Shown here: in pieces, positions 43,133 through 54,001 of the stretch
How the letters are laid out: every line of letters starts with the position of its first letter
Position numbering within the stretch: the stretch's first letter is position 1
Source: Volvariella volvacea V23
Taxonomy: Eukaryota > Basidiomycota > Agaricomycetes > Agaricales > Pluteaceae
Reading direction: 5' to 3'
DNA length: 64,000 nucleotides
NCBI GenBank assembly: GCA_000349905.1
Contig: KB722739.1
Coordinates: forward strand, 1,837,965-1,901,964
Position numbers and translations under genes: made by a program
The notes under the pieces: model-generated
What the model saw: only the letters and a program-made list of their open reading frames with translations
What the model was told of the DNA's origin: nothing
Database searches by the model: none

Positions 43133-43887
43133 GCGCTGTAGTATTTGTTAATGTTGCGATGAACGAGCATCGTGTGCTTTCTCCATCCTGTAGAGCATGA
43201 CACAAGAAGCTAGCAGGCGTTCACAACTTCATGCATCAACATACGGTGAAACTAGGTGTGAGAGGCAGGAGTGGTCAGCTGCAGGCCAATGTGATCGACC
43301 ACGAACCACAGAAGAAGGCCAGAATGGTCATTTGTCCAGAGAGCCTTTCCAGGTGGATGGAACCGTGCAGGCAGCACTGTGAGCACGAAGCACGTTGGAA
43401 GGCATGCCTGATCTTCGGAGGAATGCTAACGAAAAAATAGCGGTCCGCGGGCCGTCATTCATAGGATCGGCAGAGGTTCTGCCAACCTCACGTCGAGCCC
43501 CTAGTACAAGCTTCCAGTGAGTTCATGAAGAGGACCTAAGATGCAATTCCCGAACACAGGCCCATACGCATAGAATATCACTCTAGAGCGACTTCGAGTG
43601 TGGTGGTGGAATAAAACGCTTTCATAATGGCAAAGAGGGATTAAAGGCCTTCATCGTACTCAGCACGTCGAGATCAGGTTTGTTGAGGGTTTGGTCACTT
43701 GATCGGGGTTTGAAGTGAACGGGAATTTACCGGCTCGGCGAGAGCTTGCTAACACCATTTTCCGCTCCCCCCTCCACGACGACCGTACCTCATATCATTC
43801 CCTTAACGTTTTTGTTTTTACTGTCAAATACAAGTTCTTTTCACCTTCATTGTACGTTGCGCCTTTGAAAGAAATAATACAACCAAA
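43133..43887. other. Divergent promoter region, GH43 copy B and MPE1
   Basis: This stretch separates the divergently transcribed GH43 copy B and MPE1 genes and holds both promoters. The palindrome at 43441–43454 sits near its centre. Short open frames here have no domain and are not supported. Confidence 0.5.
43441..43454. promoter_or_regulatory. CGG-N8-CCG palindrome upstream of GH43 copy B
   Basis: CGGTCCGCGGGCCG differs from the copy A palindrome at one base and lies 364 bp before the copy B start codon. The outer CGG and CCG half-sites are intact. Confidence 0.5.
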
Positions 43888-46047
43888 ATGGCATCATCGG
43901 TGTTCTACAAGTGGGCTTCTCGCAAGGACGAGTCAAGAGTAACGTTCGACGGGACAGGGATTTCTGTATTTGAACTCAAGCGAGAAATTATAATAGCCAA
44001 TGGCTTGAATAAGGCGAACGACTTTGACCTTCACCTATATGATGCTACTTCAAAGCAAGGTGAGTTCTCGAGCAATACTAGGAGACCAGCACCTGACATG
44101 CCACCCCCCTCGCCTTGAATAGAGTATAAGGACGATTCATATGTCATCCCACGTTCGTCGTCTGTAATAGTGAAGCGATTGCCCCTCTCGAGACCCGGAA
44201 AGAGCAAGATTGCCATGTATGTGGCTGGAACTGCGCCAATCCCAACCTCTGACTCGCGAGCCGGTCCACACGGTGCTGCCTGGCATAAAGGTGCTATGTC
44301 TAAACGATTTGATGGGAAGGATGAAGCATCAACTGCAAATGCCGCGCGATCCTCATCAGTGGGTTCATGTCCAAGCCGCCTTGCCCGTTTGTTAATTGCT
44401 TCGTCGTGATTAGGGAACACCCGCGCTCTTGTCTTCCATAACGAAGGAGGACGAAGCAGCAGCGGTAGCTGCTATGTTTAAAGCCCAATCCGAGAACTGG
44501 GAGGAAGCCCAGGAGAAGATGTCCCAGTCCGTATTGCCCCCATGGGTTTTTGTTCCATGTAGTAGCTCAGTTTATTCTAATGAACGTTATTTGCCTTTTC
44601 ATTTCCTTTCCTCCCTGTGCGGTTGCAATTCGTCACGTACAGTGCGACTCGTATCTACACCAATCCACGCGGGACAGGTTTCCCTCGGGGAGGAAAGCCA
44701 TTTTCACCCCACGCACCACCTAATGATCGACCATTGCCCCCAAGCTATGTCTGCTATCGCTGTGGTCAAAAAGGTTCGTATCCTTTAGAGTATTCCATTT
44801 CTTTTGTCCCCTCACACTTGAATCACTTCAAGGACATTGGATCCAAGATTGCCCAACCAATAATGACAGGGAGTTCGACCATCGACCTAGGATTAAACGT
44901 ACAACCGGTATACCCAGAAGCATGTTGAAGGCTGTCGAAACTCCTAGCAGTGGGGAACTTGGGCAGGGTGTGATGGTGACACCTGAAGGCGGTTACGTTG
45001 TGGCGCAACCTGATGTGTATGTTCAATCCTTCCTCGTGTTTAACCTTTTAACTTATGCAATACCCCCAATCCTATTAGTGCTGCTTGGCAGAAGCAGGTT
45101 TCAAGGTCTAAAGGCCTTACGTCGGCGGAAGTACGAGAGAAAGCTCCGTCAGATCCCAGTCTTGCCTGTCCGATAGACCACAAACTATTCCGGGATGCAG
45201 TCAAGACTCCATGCTGCGGCACGGTCTATTGTGAAGAATGTATTCAGACACATCTGTTGGAGCGGGACTTTGTATGCCCGAATTGTTCAAAGAAGATTGC
45301 GTCGCTGGACAAGCTGGTTGCTGACAAGCCCACACGAACGAAGGTTTCAGATTATATTGAGAAGGCTATCGAGGAGAGCAGGAAGGAAGGAGCTGAAGAT
45401 GGCGGTAGTAGGAACGGTGACAATATCGACCCGGTAAGGATCCGCAACTTCTCAACTTCTACCACCCACAGCACGTCTGACTTTTTGTCCACCTACAGAA
45501 CGACCCGCAAGCGCTCTCTACCGCGCAACTAGAACAAGACTTCTACACCGACCAATCAGGCCTCGACATGGACATGCAAATGCTCGTAGACAGCATCCCC
45601 CAACTCCAAGCCCAAATCGCCCAAATATCCGTCATGCTCCAGAACCCCTCCCTCCCGAACCAAGTCCGGATGCAAACCGAGATGCAGCACCAACAGCTGC
45701 AGATGCAACTACAGCAAGCGCAAAACGTCGCCCTCACGCTCGCGGCGGCCGCCTCGTTCCAACAGGCCGCTGCACAGGCCCAGGCTGAAGCGGCTCAGCA
45801 GCAGCAGCAACAGCAACAGCAGTTGCAACAGATGCAGCAGCAGATGCAGAACGGTGGATATGGTGTGCAGAATTGGGGGGCGGGTAATAACCCTGGTGAC
45901 GGGAATCTGTATGGTCAACAGGGGGGACAGGAAGGCGCATATCAGCGATTACCCGTGAATAATAGGAGAAGGAACCTGAAGCGGGAGAGGCCTTCGGATT
46001 TCTTGGAAGTGGGAGGGGACGAGAAGGTTCCGAGGTACTGGGAGTGA
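43888..46047 (+). CDS. MPE1: Mpe1/RBBP6 subunit of the cleavage and polyadenylation factor
   Basis: A nuclear subunit of CPF that couples poly(A)-site recognition to cleavage and has ubiquitin-ligase-like domains. The N-terminal DWNN (ubiquitin-like) domain begins MASSVFYKWASRKD and includes TFDGTGISVFELKREI. After several short introns come ATRIYTNPRG, a CCHC zinc knuckle (CYRCGQKGHWIQDCP, joined over an intron near 44775–44830), and a RING/U-box (CPIDHKLFRDAV, CCGTVYCEECI, CPNCSKKIASLD) at about 45165–45310. The C-terminal tail is a glutamine-rich coiled stretch with a polyQ run at about 45795–45850, ending KVPRYWE. About 560 residues. The domain order DWNN–knuckle–RING is specific to this family. 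Confidence 0.9.
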
Positions 46048-46434
46048 CAGCGGTCGGGTATTCTAGCACCGTAGAGTACGTGTAGCATATTCCTATCCTT
46101 TCGTATGAGCTTTATGGTAATCAAAGCTGCAGATTGGAGTTCATTCTAGACAGATCGTACTTGCGAATTCGGATGAACTCGTGCACCTCCATTCAATATT
46201 ACAACTCAGCGACGTCTCTATTGTCCCCAAATTCCCAAGTCCACTTACACACCGACGCCAAAAAAGCTCTAGAGCACCCGCTGGATTGTTTCTCATCATT
46301 CCGTAGCAGAACGGAAGTTGAAATTAACAGAAGGTTGCATTTTATTTATTTTCCATGACTGCGCAATATCGACAAGGCGCCTCTATGTGAACGAGCCTTG
46401 TTTCTTGCTGCTCTAAACCAACTCTCACCTGGAC
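46048..46434. other. Short intergenic region
   Basis: MPE1 3' UTR and the upstream region of the next small gene. Nothing else seen. Confidence 0.45.
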
Positions 46435-46776
46435 ATGTCCAAGCGACTCCTGCATATTCGCAAGGCCTATAAAATTCTCAAACCCTTCCTGTACGCCAAC
46501 GAAATCGACTGGGAGCAATGCGCTCAAGCGCTGGACCAAGCGCATCCATTCATAGTACGTGAAACACAACAACGCTCTGCATTCTCATAGTGAGCTGCTT
46601 ATACCTAGTTACGACACGTTGAATTATTGAAGACCACACCCGATGCGAAGGAGCCTCAAATCGCGCTTCGATTCCGTCAACGCGTTTGGAAGCAATTAGT
46701 GCTCCCCACCGTTGACCTTAGTTCCTTACCGTGCCCCGCTAAATGGAATGAGTGGCGCCCACCCTCACCGGGCTAG
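46435..46776 (+). CDS. Small two-exon hypothetical protein
   Basis: Two exons (46435–46554 and 46609–46776) join over a 54-nt GTACGT...TAG intron to give 95 residues in frame. The protein begins MSKRLLHIRKAYKILKPFLY and continues through LRHVELLKTTPD, ALRFRQRVWKQLVLP and a Pro/Trp-rich end. It is basic and mostly helical, with a composition like small mitochondrial or ribosome-associated proteins, but I do not recognise a family. It lies between MPE1 and the convergent HMG-box gene. Support comes only from the clean splice and the protein-like composition. Confidence 0.5.
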
Positions 46777-47150
46777 GAAGATGTAAGCATGAAACCCCAT
46801 CTCCCTATCGCTTGGGCTTACTATGCATACCTAGCTTGGTTGTGTCAGGGTTTTGCCTCGCGTTCGTGGAGTGGAGAACCATCCCAAGTGGAACGTAGTC
46901 AAACGGAGTGATAGTATTCATTTCATTACGGCCTGTTTCTAGAGACAATAAAAACCTATTAAACATGAAAATAAAGTGCTTGCGTTGGACTGAGCATAGA
47001 GCTAGCATAACTGAACCATTGACCGAATATCTGGCCAGCCATTACTTCAACATTAAAGGAATAGAAGGACAAGAGTCAAAAAATTCTTCAGGCGTACAGA
47101 GTCACGACATCCCTCCAGAATTGGGAGCAGACCAAATCACCCCGAGTCGC
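46777..47150. other. Convergent 3' intergenic region
   Basis: Lies between the small hypothetical gene (plus) and the HMG-box gene (minus). Likely 3' UTRs only. Confidence 0.45.
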
Positions 47151-48282
47151 TCACTGAGCGCTAGCGGCCTCTTTTGCTTTAACCCACTTGTCGTGCTCTT
47201 CCTTTGATCGCTGACGATATGGCTCTTTTTCTGCCTCGGACAAGCCCTTCCAGTTTTCACCCAATTTCCTACCAGCTTCAGCAAAGGTCAACCCTGCAGG
47301 AAGCGCTGAGCGGGTCTCTTGCGCAAACCTAAAGAAAGGGTTGTAGAAGAGGCCGAGAGAATTAACCCTTGATCGCATCAGAACAAATTCAGGAATACTT
47401 TACTCACATCAAATAGGCTGACAATGGCCGGCTGGGTCCATCCTTGGGCAGATGGAACTCCCTTCCTCCTCTGGCCTTTTTACGTCTGTTGAGCTCTTTC
47501 AGAACTGCGGGGTCGACATTCCTCGCCCATTCATCATAACTGGCGTTATACTCTGCGAACTTCGTAGCGCACAAATCATGATATCGCTATTAAAACACAT
47601 TAGTCATTAACAGAAACTTAAGAGTGGGGTACACGAGCAAGTTGATAGGACTTACTTGTTTCTCGCCAAGAGTAAGCTCTTTCCATGCCTGAGAGCTCTT
47701 GATAGAGAAGTTGACCACATCCTGTTTATCAGCGGGCTTCAAGTTGTTCTTCTCGAGGAAGTCCAGGTAGAACAAAAAATATGCGCTGGGGGGTCGCTTG
47801 GGGGGTCTCATCTCAGGTTTGATGACGGCTAAAAGGGATGGTGAGCCATACTGTTAGGACACAAACAAGAATAAAAACAGGCAGGCGTCAAGGAGGATAC
47901 ACGAAATTCACAGAAAGGGTGAAAGCTTGCAATACGACAACTAGCGCTCACCTCGTTTGGGTTTCTCAGCCTTCTTTTTCGCTGGTCCCTTCTTAGCCTT
48001 GGTCGTAGCTGTCTTCTTTGCCTTTGTAGCTGTACCTGTCTTCGCCTTTGCAGCAGGCTTAGCATCCTTCGATGCAGTCTTCGACTTGGCGGCTTCCGGA
48101 GTATTGGACAACGGCGAGGAATGGAACGCGCGCAAATCAACCGCGTGACCAATCGCACCTTTCTGGACGAATGCCGTCCGCTTCAAAAGCGACGTGATGG
48201 GGGACGCATTCAAGCTCTGCGCGCGAGCGGCGTTGGTCCCAGAGACGATAGAGGGCACAAGGCGGCTGTAAAAGCGAAACAT
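47151..48282 (-). CDS. Mitochondrial two-HMG-box DNA-packaging protein (Abf2/TFAM-like)
   Basis: The N-terminus (MFRFYSRLVPSIVSG...RAFHSSP, about 55 residues) is a basic, amphipathic mitochondrial targeting peptide with an RAF/HSS cleavage-type site. A lysine/alanine-rich linker follows (KAKKTATTKAKKGPAKKKAEK). HMG box 1 begins KRPPSAYFLFYLDFLEKN and includes SSQAWKELTLGEKQRYHDL. Box 2 begins SRPLSAYLMFAQETRSALP, joined over an intron at about 47350–47407, and includes AGRKLGENWKGLSEAEKEPYR. It ends KEAASAQ at TGA 47151–47153. This architecture fits proteins that coat and compact mitochondrial DNA in nucleoids. A role in mitochondrial transcription is possible but not shown. Confidence 0.85.
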
Positions 48283-48491
48283 TGTGCACGACGATGAGCG
48301 AAAAGTCGCGGTTACTGGGAAGTAAAGTTGATGGGAAGTTGTCTTGGTTGGTTTGGAAATGTTTGAGTCCTCGAGGTCTCGGTCCGGTCCGCCTTGCACG
48401 TGAGCGCGTTTCATTTAGACGCCAACCCTCGCCGAGTACAACACCGATTACAATAAATAAGTGAGATACAACATCATATGTAGCACATCAA

Positions 48492-51443
48492 CTATGCCTC
48501 CTGGTCAAGACTTGTCCTTCTGCTGCTTGGACGAGCAGACTCGTCGTCAGCATTACCGGCATTCCCACCCGCCTGTCCAGGTGCCTTTCCGACCTTTGTC
48601 AACAACATGTGCTGGTAGTTCTCCCATGTCGTGATTAGCTACCAATGAAGAATCAGCGAGACGCCCTAGAAGAAGACACCCTACGCACCTCCTTCTGTCT
48701 AGAAATCATCCCCTCCAAAAATGCGTGCAGCGAGTCCTTGAAATCCTCGATCCTCTCCTGCTCAAACCTCGCCATCTCAGACTTGACCAATTTCGTAACG
48801 TGCTCGTATTCGTGTTTTGCTTCCAAAGTTCGACGCTCGGCCTACGCGTGCAAATCAATATCCATGCTGAGCATTCGATGAAATCGAAGAGGGGCTTGCC
48901 TCTGCAATCTGCGCTAGTGAATAGCTCAACCTATCCGTAGGCACCTTGCCTTGCGCCTTATTCCGCTCGTGGTTCTGTTTAGTCTTCAACAAGTCACTCT
49001 CGGAATTCTTCCATGTGTGATACGTGCGTATCCGTGAACTAAACGCCATCTACGCCATCTCATGAGTAAGGTATCCGAGGCTGGTGTGAGAGAGGGTAAC
49101 GTACCCGTACAGAATTGATCAACCTTGCATATTCCTCCACTATACACGGGTATATCCGTCAACCAGATAGACATATACAGAGAAGCACCACCCACCAGTA
49201 GCCATCAAAGTCGCCAAATCCTGGTCCGCCTGCGTCACCTGCAGCTCCTGTGCCTTCTTTTGCACACTCGCCAGTCCAGACAGCGAATGCGACAGCTGTT
49301 TCCCAACATCCGATTCAGATAGTTCGGATATAGTGTTGGCAAAGTCTCCTGTCGCTGTAGCGAGTTCTGAATGACGCGAGGTGATCGATTATCAGGGCAG
49401 AACGGGTGATGGAGAAGGCTGAGGACGACTTACCGTTACGCTGCTTAGAAACAGCTTCGATAGCTTTAACTAACCCGCGTAGTTGAGATTCTAGACTGTC
49501 CAGGTATCCTTTTTGTCTATCAAACCACTGCAACCGAGATTAGATATGTGCATGAAAAAAACTTTCCTCTCACCTCATCAGTTTCATGGAACCTTGGACC
49601 AGCAATAGTTTGTCCAAGCGAAGCCATAAGTCCACCCCTCTCATGTGCCATTTCCGCCTTACGATGCTTAACCTACCCAACAAAACCAAAACCAAAAAGT
49701 CAACTCTAGTATCGAAATATCCAAGAAACGGCAAAGTAAGGAAGAACGGAGAAACACCAAAAAACTCACATCCAGCGCAAACGTATCGCTCTCCAAGAAA
49801 AACTTCAAATCCACATCCTTCATCAACACCGGATGATTCGCAATCTTCTGTATGCACTTTTGCAGCGCCGTCCGCCTCTGCTTCACAAACTGATCGTCGA
49901 ACCTCCCAAAGCTCGATTTCTCTGGCACAGGCGGGACGACCACGCCCGGGTTGTTCATCCACAGCGTTTCATACAGCCAGAGAAAGTCGCTGTATCGTCG
50001 GAGGACGGAGAAGGCGGATTTTTGGAACATGGGTGATGTGGTCTTGGTGGGGAGGGGTGAGTAAAGGAGGAGGGGGGTGGAAGTGAGACGTACTCGTGTA
50101 TGAACGGTGTACATGGTATATGGGCGTATAGGATCCCCGACTTTCTGAGGGTCATCCACAGTAATCACAAACACAGGTTGCAAATTATTGTCCTTCTTCT
50201 CGCTAGACACCTTCTATAACAAAGAACCGTATCCATGAATACACGAACGCGCCCAAAGAAGAAACGAGACGACACTTACACCCTTACTGTCATCCTGCGA
50301 CGCCTTCCGAATCTGCCCAATTGGCTTATCATCATCGCTATCGTCCTCCTCCACCGTGATCGCCCCCGATCCCGATGCAGCAGGCAGCGTAGGCGTCTTC
50401 TCCGCCAAACTCGGCGTCGACACCGACGCACCAACAGTCCCAGCACCAAACCCTCCGCCCCAAGCATCCTGCTCGCTGCCCCACCCACCACTACCAACAC
50501 CAACACCATGCAGACCACCACCCAGCGGCGCATCACCGGCACCGGTCAACGACAACCCCGCCAACGACCTCTCAAGGCCAAAATGGACGCTACTCGTACT
50601 TCCACCCGCACCCGCACTCGCTCCACCCAGAGGCGAACCCACAACGTCCCTCTCCAGCGTATTCACCAGCGGCGACGAGTCATCAAACCCCGATCTCGAG
50701 CTCGCGCCCACCCCAGACCCCGAGCTGTGCGTCCCGGTCGTCTGGGTGGTCGGGGCCGGGGACCCCACCCGCGTAGGCGACGAGGAGGACGAGAGGGACT
50801 GGGACTGGCGCTGCTTGAGGAGCTGCTCCTGTTCAGATTTGAGAATGGTCGTGGGTGGTTCGGGCACGAAAGGCTCCTGCTGTTGTGATGGCCCCGAGGA
50901 AGAGGAGGGATGGTGGTGGGGGTCGTCGTGTCCATGCCCGACAGCGGAAAATGTAGTAGTAGGAGAGGGTAGGCTCTCTCTAAATCCAGGAGACCGCAAG
51001 CCAACACTGGATGACTGGCCGTCATCGTCCTTTGTCACGTTGGCCGAATCGAGTGGATCTGAAGCTAAAGCTGCTTTGATAGACATCGTCTCCGTCTCTC
51101 CTGCCGTGACCACACCTGCGCCCGCCCTCGTCGGTGTCGTTGGCGATTGCGCGTCGTGTTCACGATCGTGCTCCCTGGACGTAGTCGGGCTCGTGGTCAC
51201 ATCGCTCGCGCTCTGCGATTGATAAAAATGGTTCGACGACGAAAACACATCGTCGTGTGCGTGTGAGGGCGAACTAAAAGGGTTATGTGATGGGTCTGCG
51301 GTGGCGGCGGAGGAGGATCCTATTCCTGCGAAAGGGCTTGCCCATGGGTCTGGCGAACCTGAACGTTTAGCGAATGGATCTGCGAATGGGTTGTCTTCGA
51401 GAGCGCTACGGGAGGGCGCGAGAAGGTCGTCAAAGCCGTCCAT
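48492..51443 (-). CDS. VPS5: Sorting nexin Vps5 (PX–BAR, retromer)
   Basis: Membrane-bending subunit of retromer, needed for endosome-to-Golgi retrieval of cargo receptors. It starts at MDGFDDLLAPSRSALEDNPF. The long N-terminus (about 410 residues) is Ser/Gly/Pro-rich with NPF/DPF-like repeats and an acidic EEDDSDDDK patch. The PX domain at about 49760–50210 has the phosphoinositide-binding RRYSDFLWLYETL, PPVPEKSSFGRFDDQFV and RRTALQKCIQKIANHP motifs. The BAR domain follows over several exons (GLMASLGQTIAGPRFHETDE, YLDSLESQLRGLVKAIE, YHTWKNSESDLLKTKQNHE, ERRTLEAKHEYEHVTKLVK, FKDSLHAFLEGMI), and the end RRTSLDQEA is closed by TAG at 48492–48494. PX plus this BAR sequence separates it from Vps17 and Mvp1. 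Confidence 0.9.
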
Positions 51444-51757
51444 GGTGTAATTGTGGTCGCGGTTATAAGCAGAGTTTGTATGATCCCGGAAATGGAAAGG
51501 CGGGGATTTCAAATTCAGACTTCATGATCAGTAGGATCGAAAAATATGAACTCCGGTCTATTGCGATAATGGTACAGTGGATGCAATGATATGCTAGATG
51601 GTGAAGACAGGATAAGGAAAGTGGTCTAAGCAATAACGATACTGTGTAACAGCACAATAGCAAAACGAGTGGGAGTGGACTAGCCAGTTTAGGAACGAGA
51701 GCAAGAAAAAGCATGTGAGAGAAGGGTCATCTGACGGTGGCAACAACTGCAAGAAAA

Positions 51758-52586
51758 TCAAGACATGAGCCGTTCGCCCCAAACCAATCGATGCCGGTGA
51801 GCCTTGTATATGCCGGCGACAAGAAGCCAGAAGAGGCGGAAACAGAGAAGGAACATGACGCCAAACGCCGCACGCATGAAGACCTTCCATCTTAGCGAAA
51901 CGGGACTCTCATTGAAGATGATGTCCCACCAACGTTCGTAAAAGTCTTTATTAAGCCATTGTAGATCGGACTTGAGCAGGGCAGCCTAAGGACATCAACG
52001 GTGAGAGGAGTAATGCTGCAGGAGCCGAGAATGCTCGCACCTTTTTCTGCCCGTTGCGATAATATAACTGTATATGCTCTACCTGAGTCTGAATTCTGGG
52101 TAGATCCTCTGCCAACTGCTGCAGAGTCCTCAAGGACTTTTGCAGCTCGCGCTGTATATGCGGGACGTGAACAGTCGAGGCCCGGGTCGCCTTTGCGGAG
52201 CTTTCCTATACAAGACTGTGAGAATCACATGCAGCACAGTTTCGAGGTCTAGCCCACCTTGATGTTGTCATTTGCACTCTGGACGAGTTCTCCTATTTGA
52301 CGAAAATCGCTGAGGCCCTCGCTCAACTTGGCCTGGTCGATGAATGAGATCAAGGAGCGCAGCCGAGACACAGCCTTACCTCCAGCTCGCGCATCTGAGC
52401 CTCGTACTTGGAGGCCTGTTTCATCATGGTGTTGACAGCCGCCTCAAGCTCGCTGTTCAATGCAGCACTGATCAGCTAGAGCAGCGATGGCGAGCAAGAC
52501 ACAAACCTGACAGGGGCATCGACGCCGTATGCAGAGCTGTGATCAACCACTCGCTCACGACTGTTGGAGGATATTGAGGAGGACAT
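51758..52586 (-). CDS. Coiled-coil protein with one C-terminal membrane segment, unknown function
   Basis: Starts MSSSISSNSRERVVDHSS at 52586. Introns near 52460–52499, 52335–52381, 52212–52258 and 51987–52040 close in frame. The middle is heptad-like (ALNSELEAAVNTMMKQASKY, then SDFRQIGELVQSANDNIK, then ELQKSLRTLQQLAEDLPRIQ) and predicts a long coiled coil. A conserved-looking WLNKDFYERWWDIIFNE block precedes a hydrophobic segment (AAFGVMFLLCFRLFWLLVAG) and a short basic tail that ends at TGA 51758–51760. The layout is that of a tail-anchored endomembrane protein, such as a tether or SNARE-associated factor, but I see no SNARE motif and recognise no family. It sits just upstream of VPS5 on the same strand. 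Confidence 0.7.
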
Positions 52587-54001
52587 GAGGCGAGCGAACG
52601 ACGGTGAAGATGGAAGAAAAACTTGGGCTCTGCAGAATGGAGGGAAGACATATAAGCGGGGGGAGTTACATAAAAGAGGGTGACGCCGTGTCGTAAATGG
52701 ACTCTGCTTGATCGAGGCACGGGCCTTCCATTTTTGGCGTTCACGTGGCGCGGATCCAAGCCTCCGCCCAACGTCCCGGCGCCGAGTCGATTGTCCGCCG
52801 CAAACTGTGCATTTTCGTGGATTTTCTCTGCATTTTGGCTGGTTTTTGGAGCCCGCCTGCCCTGAGAGCGTTGGTATGGACAGAGCCTGCAAAGTCTCAT
52901 CAAGACCTTCTATATCGGGTCTTAATTGATCATGCAGATAACCCTTCGTCTTGCCTGCCAAAACTCAGCAGGCTCCAAGGCGTGTCGAGTGCGCTTCAGG
53001 TATGCCGCCGCAACAAAAAACGAGCCACGATGCTCCGGGCCGTCCAGTCGCCGCCCACATGTGTGCCATGCAGCAACGCTGCCTTGATTGCCCACCATCA
53101 CACAAGACGAGCTTGTGGTCGCTTCCAAGACCATCCGGCCCACCGTCTCCTCTCCTCAGGCACCCAAACATATCGGCACCCACATCCGAAGATTAGATGC
53201 TGTCGGTGCCTTATCGCCACCCAGCGCCTGCAGATCTCTGGCGTCACTGGGGCCACACACCGTCTCACGGGGATGTCAGGTCGACGCCTTCTTCCTTATC
53301 GACCAAGGCTGACACGAACACTTTGCTCCACTGACAGGTGAGCCAATACAGATGTCATCACAAGCCCCATTCGAGACCATAGGGCAATCATAGGCAACCA
53401 CAGGGCTACAACGCTCACCGCGGAGTTCAGCTGAACCTGCGGAACTCCTTTACTGGCCCTAATCTAACTCAGGCCCTTGGGATCGTATGTTTTATACATT
53501 CTCGACAGAGTCTGTTGACTTTGACAACATGCAACTCTTGCGAGGTAATTCCTAAACCGTGCTTCGATTTAAATTCCTCCACATGCTGACTTACGGAGGA
53601 TCACATTGTCTGTACATTGGATACCGTCCTAATAGGTCTATATGACCGTGCCGTACGCGTGGTCCATGGCCCAATTACTGGCCAATGACCACTCTAAGCA
53701 CGCCTGGCACTGCTAAAGAGTGTAGCTCAACAGTTCCACAGGATGTCAAATCACTGCTATGTACGTCTCGCACATTGAATATCCCCCATAATTATCAATT
53801 GCATGACCATGGTATCCTCATGGCAAGTCTCCTCATCAGCATGGCGATCCAGTGTTCTTGCACGCGACTCTCGACCTCTAATTTCGTCGAAGCGGAGACA
53901 GAGGAGGATAAAAGCCCTCCCCAATCCACCTGCTGTCCTTTGCGGTCCTGCAACTGCGCCCAGCTACCTGCTTAGCCACCAAGCTTGCCAGCCTACAAGC
54001 C
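52587..54001. other. Intergenic region upstream of the GH18 gene
   Basis: Divergent promoter region between the coiled-coil gene (minus) and the GH18 gene (plus). A GGATAAAAG box at about 53907–53915 lies some 90 bp before the GH18 ATG. Open frames between 52.7 and 53.3 kb overlap on several strands and show no domain. Confidence 0.5.

Noticed and set aside
45780..45850. CAG/CAA repeat as a possible microsatellite feature
   Set aside because: It is in frame and encodes the glutamine-rich tail of Mpe1, so it is part of the gene rather than a separate element.
50356..51222. Plus-strand open frame of 288 codons
   Set aside because: It is antisense to the low-complexity N-terminus of Vps5. The frame stays open only because of biased codons on the other strand.
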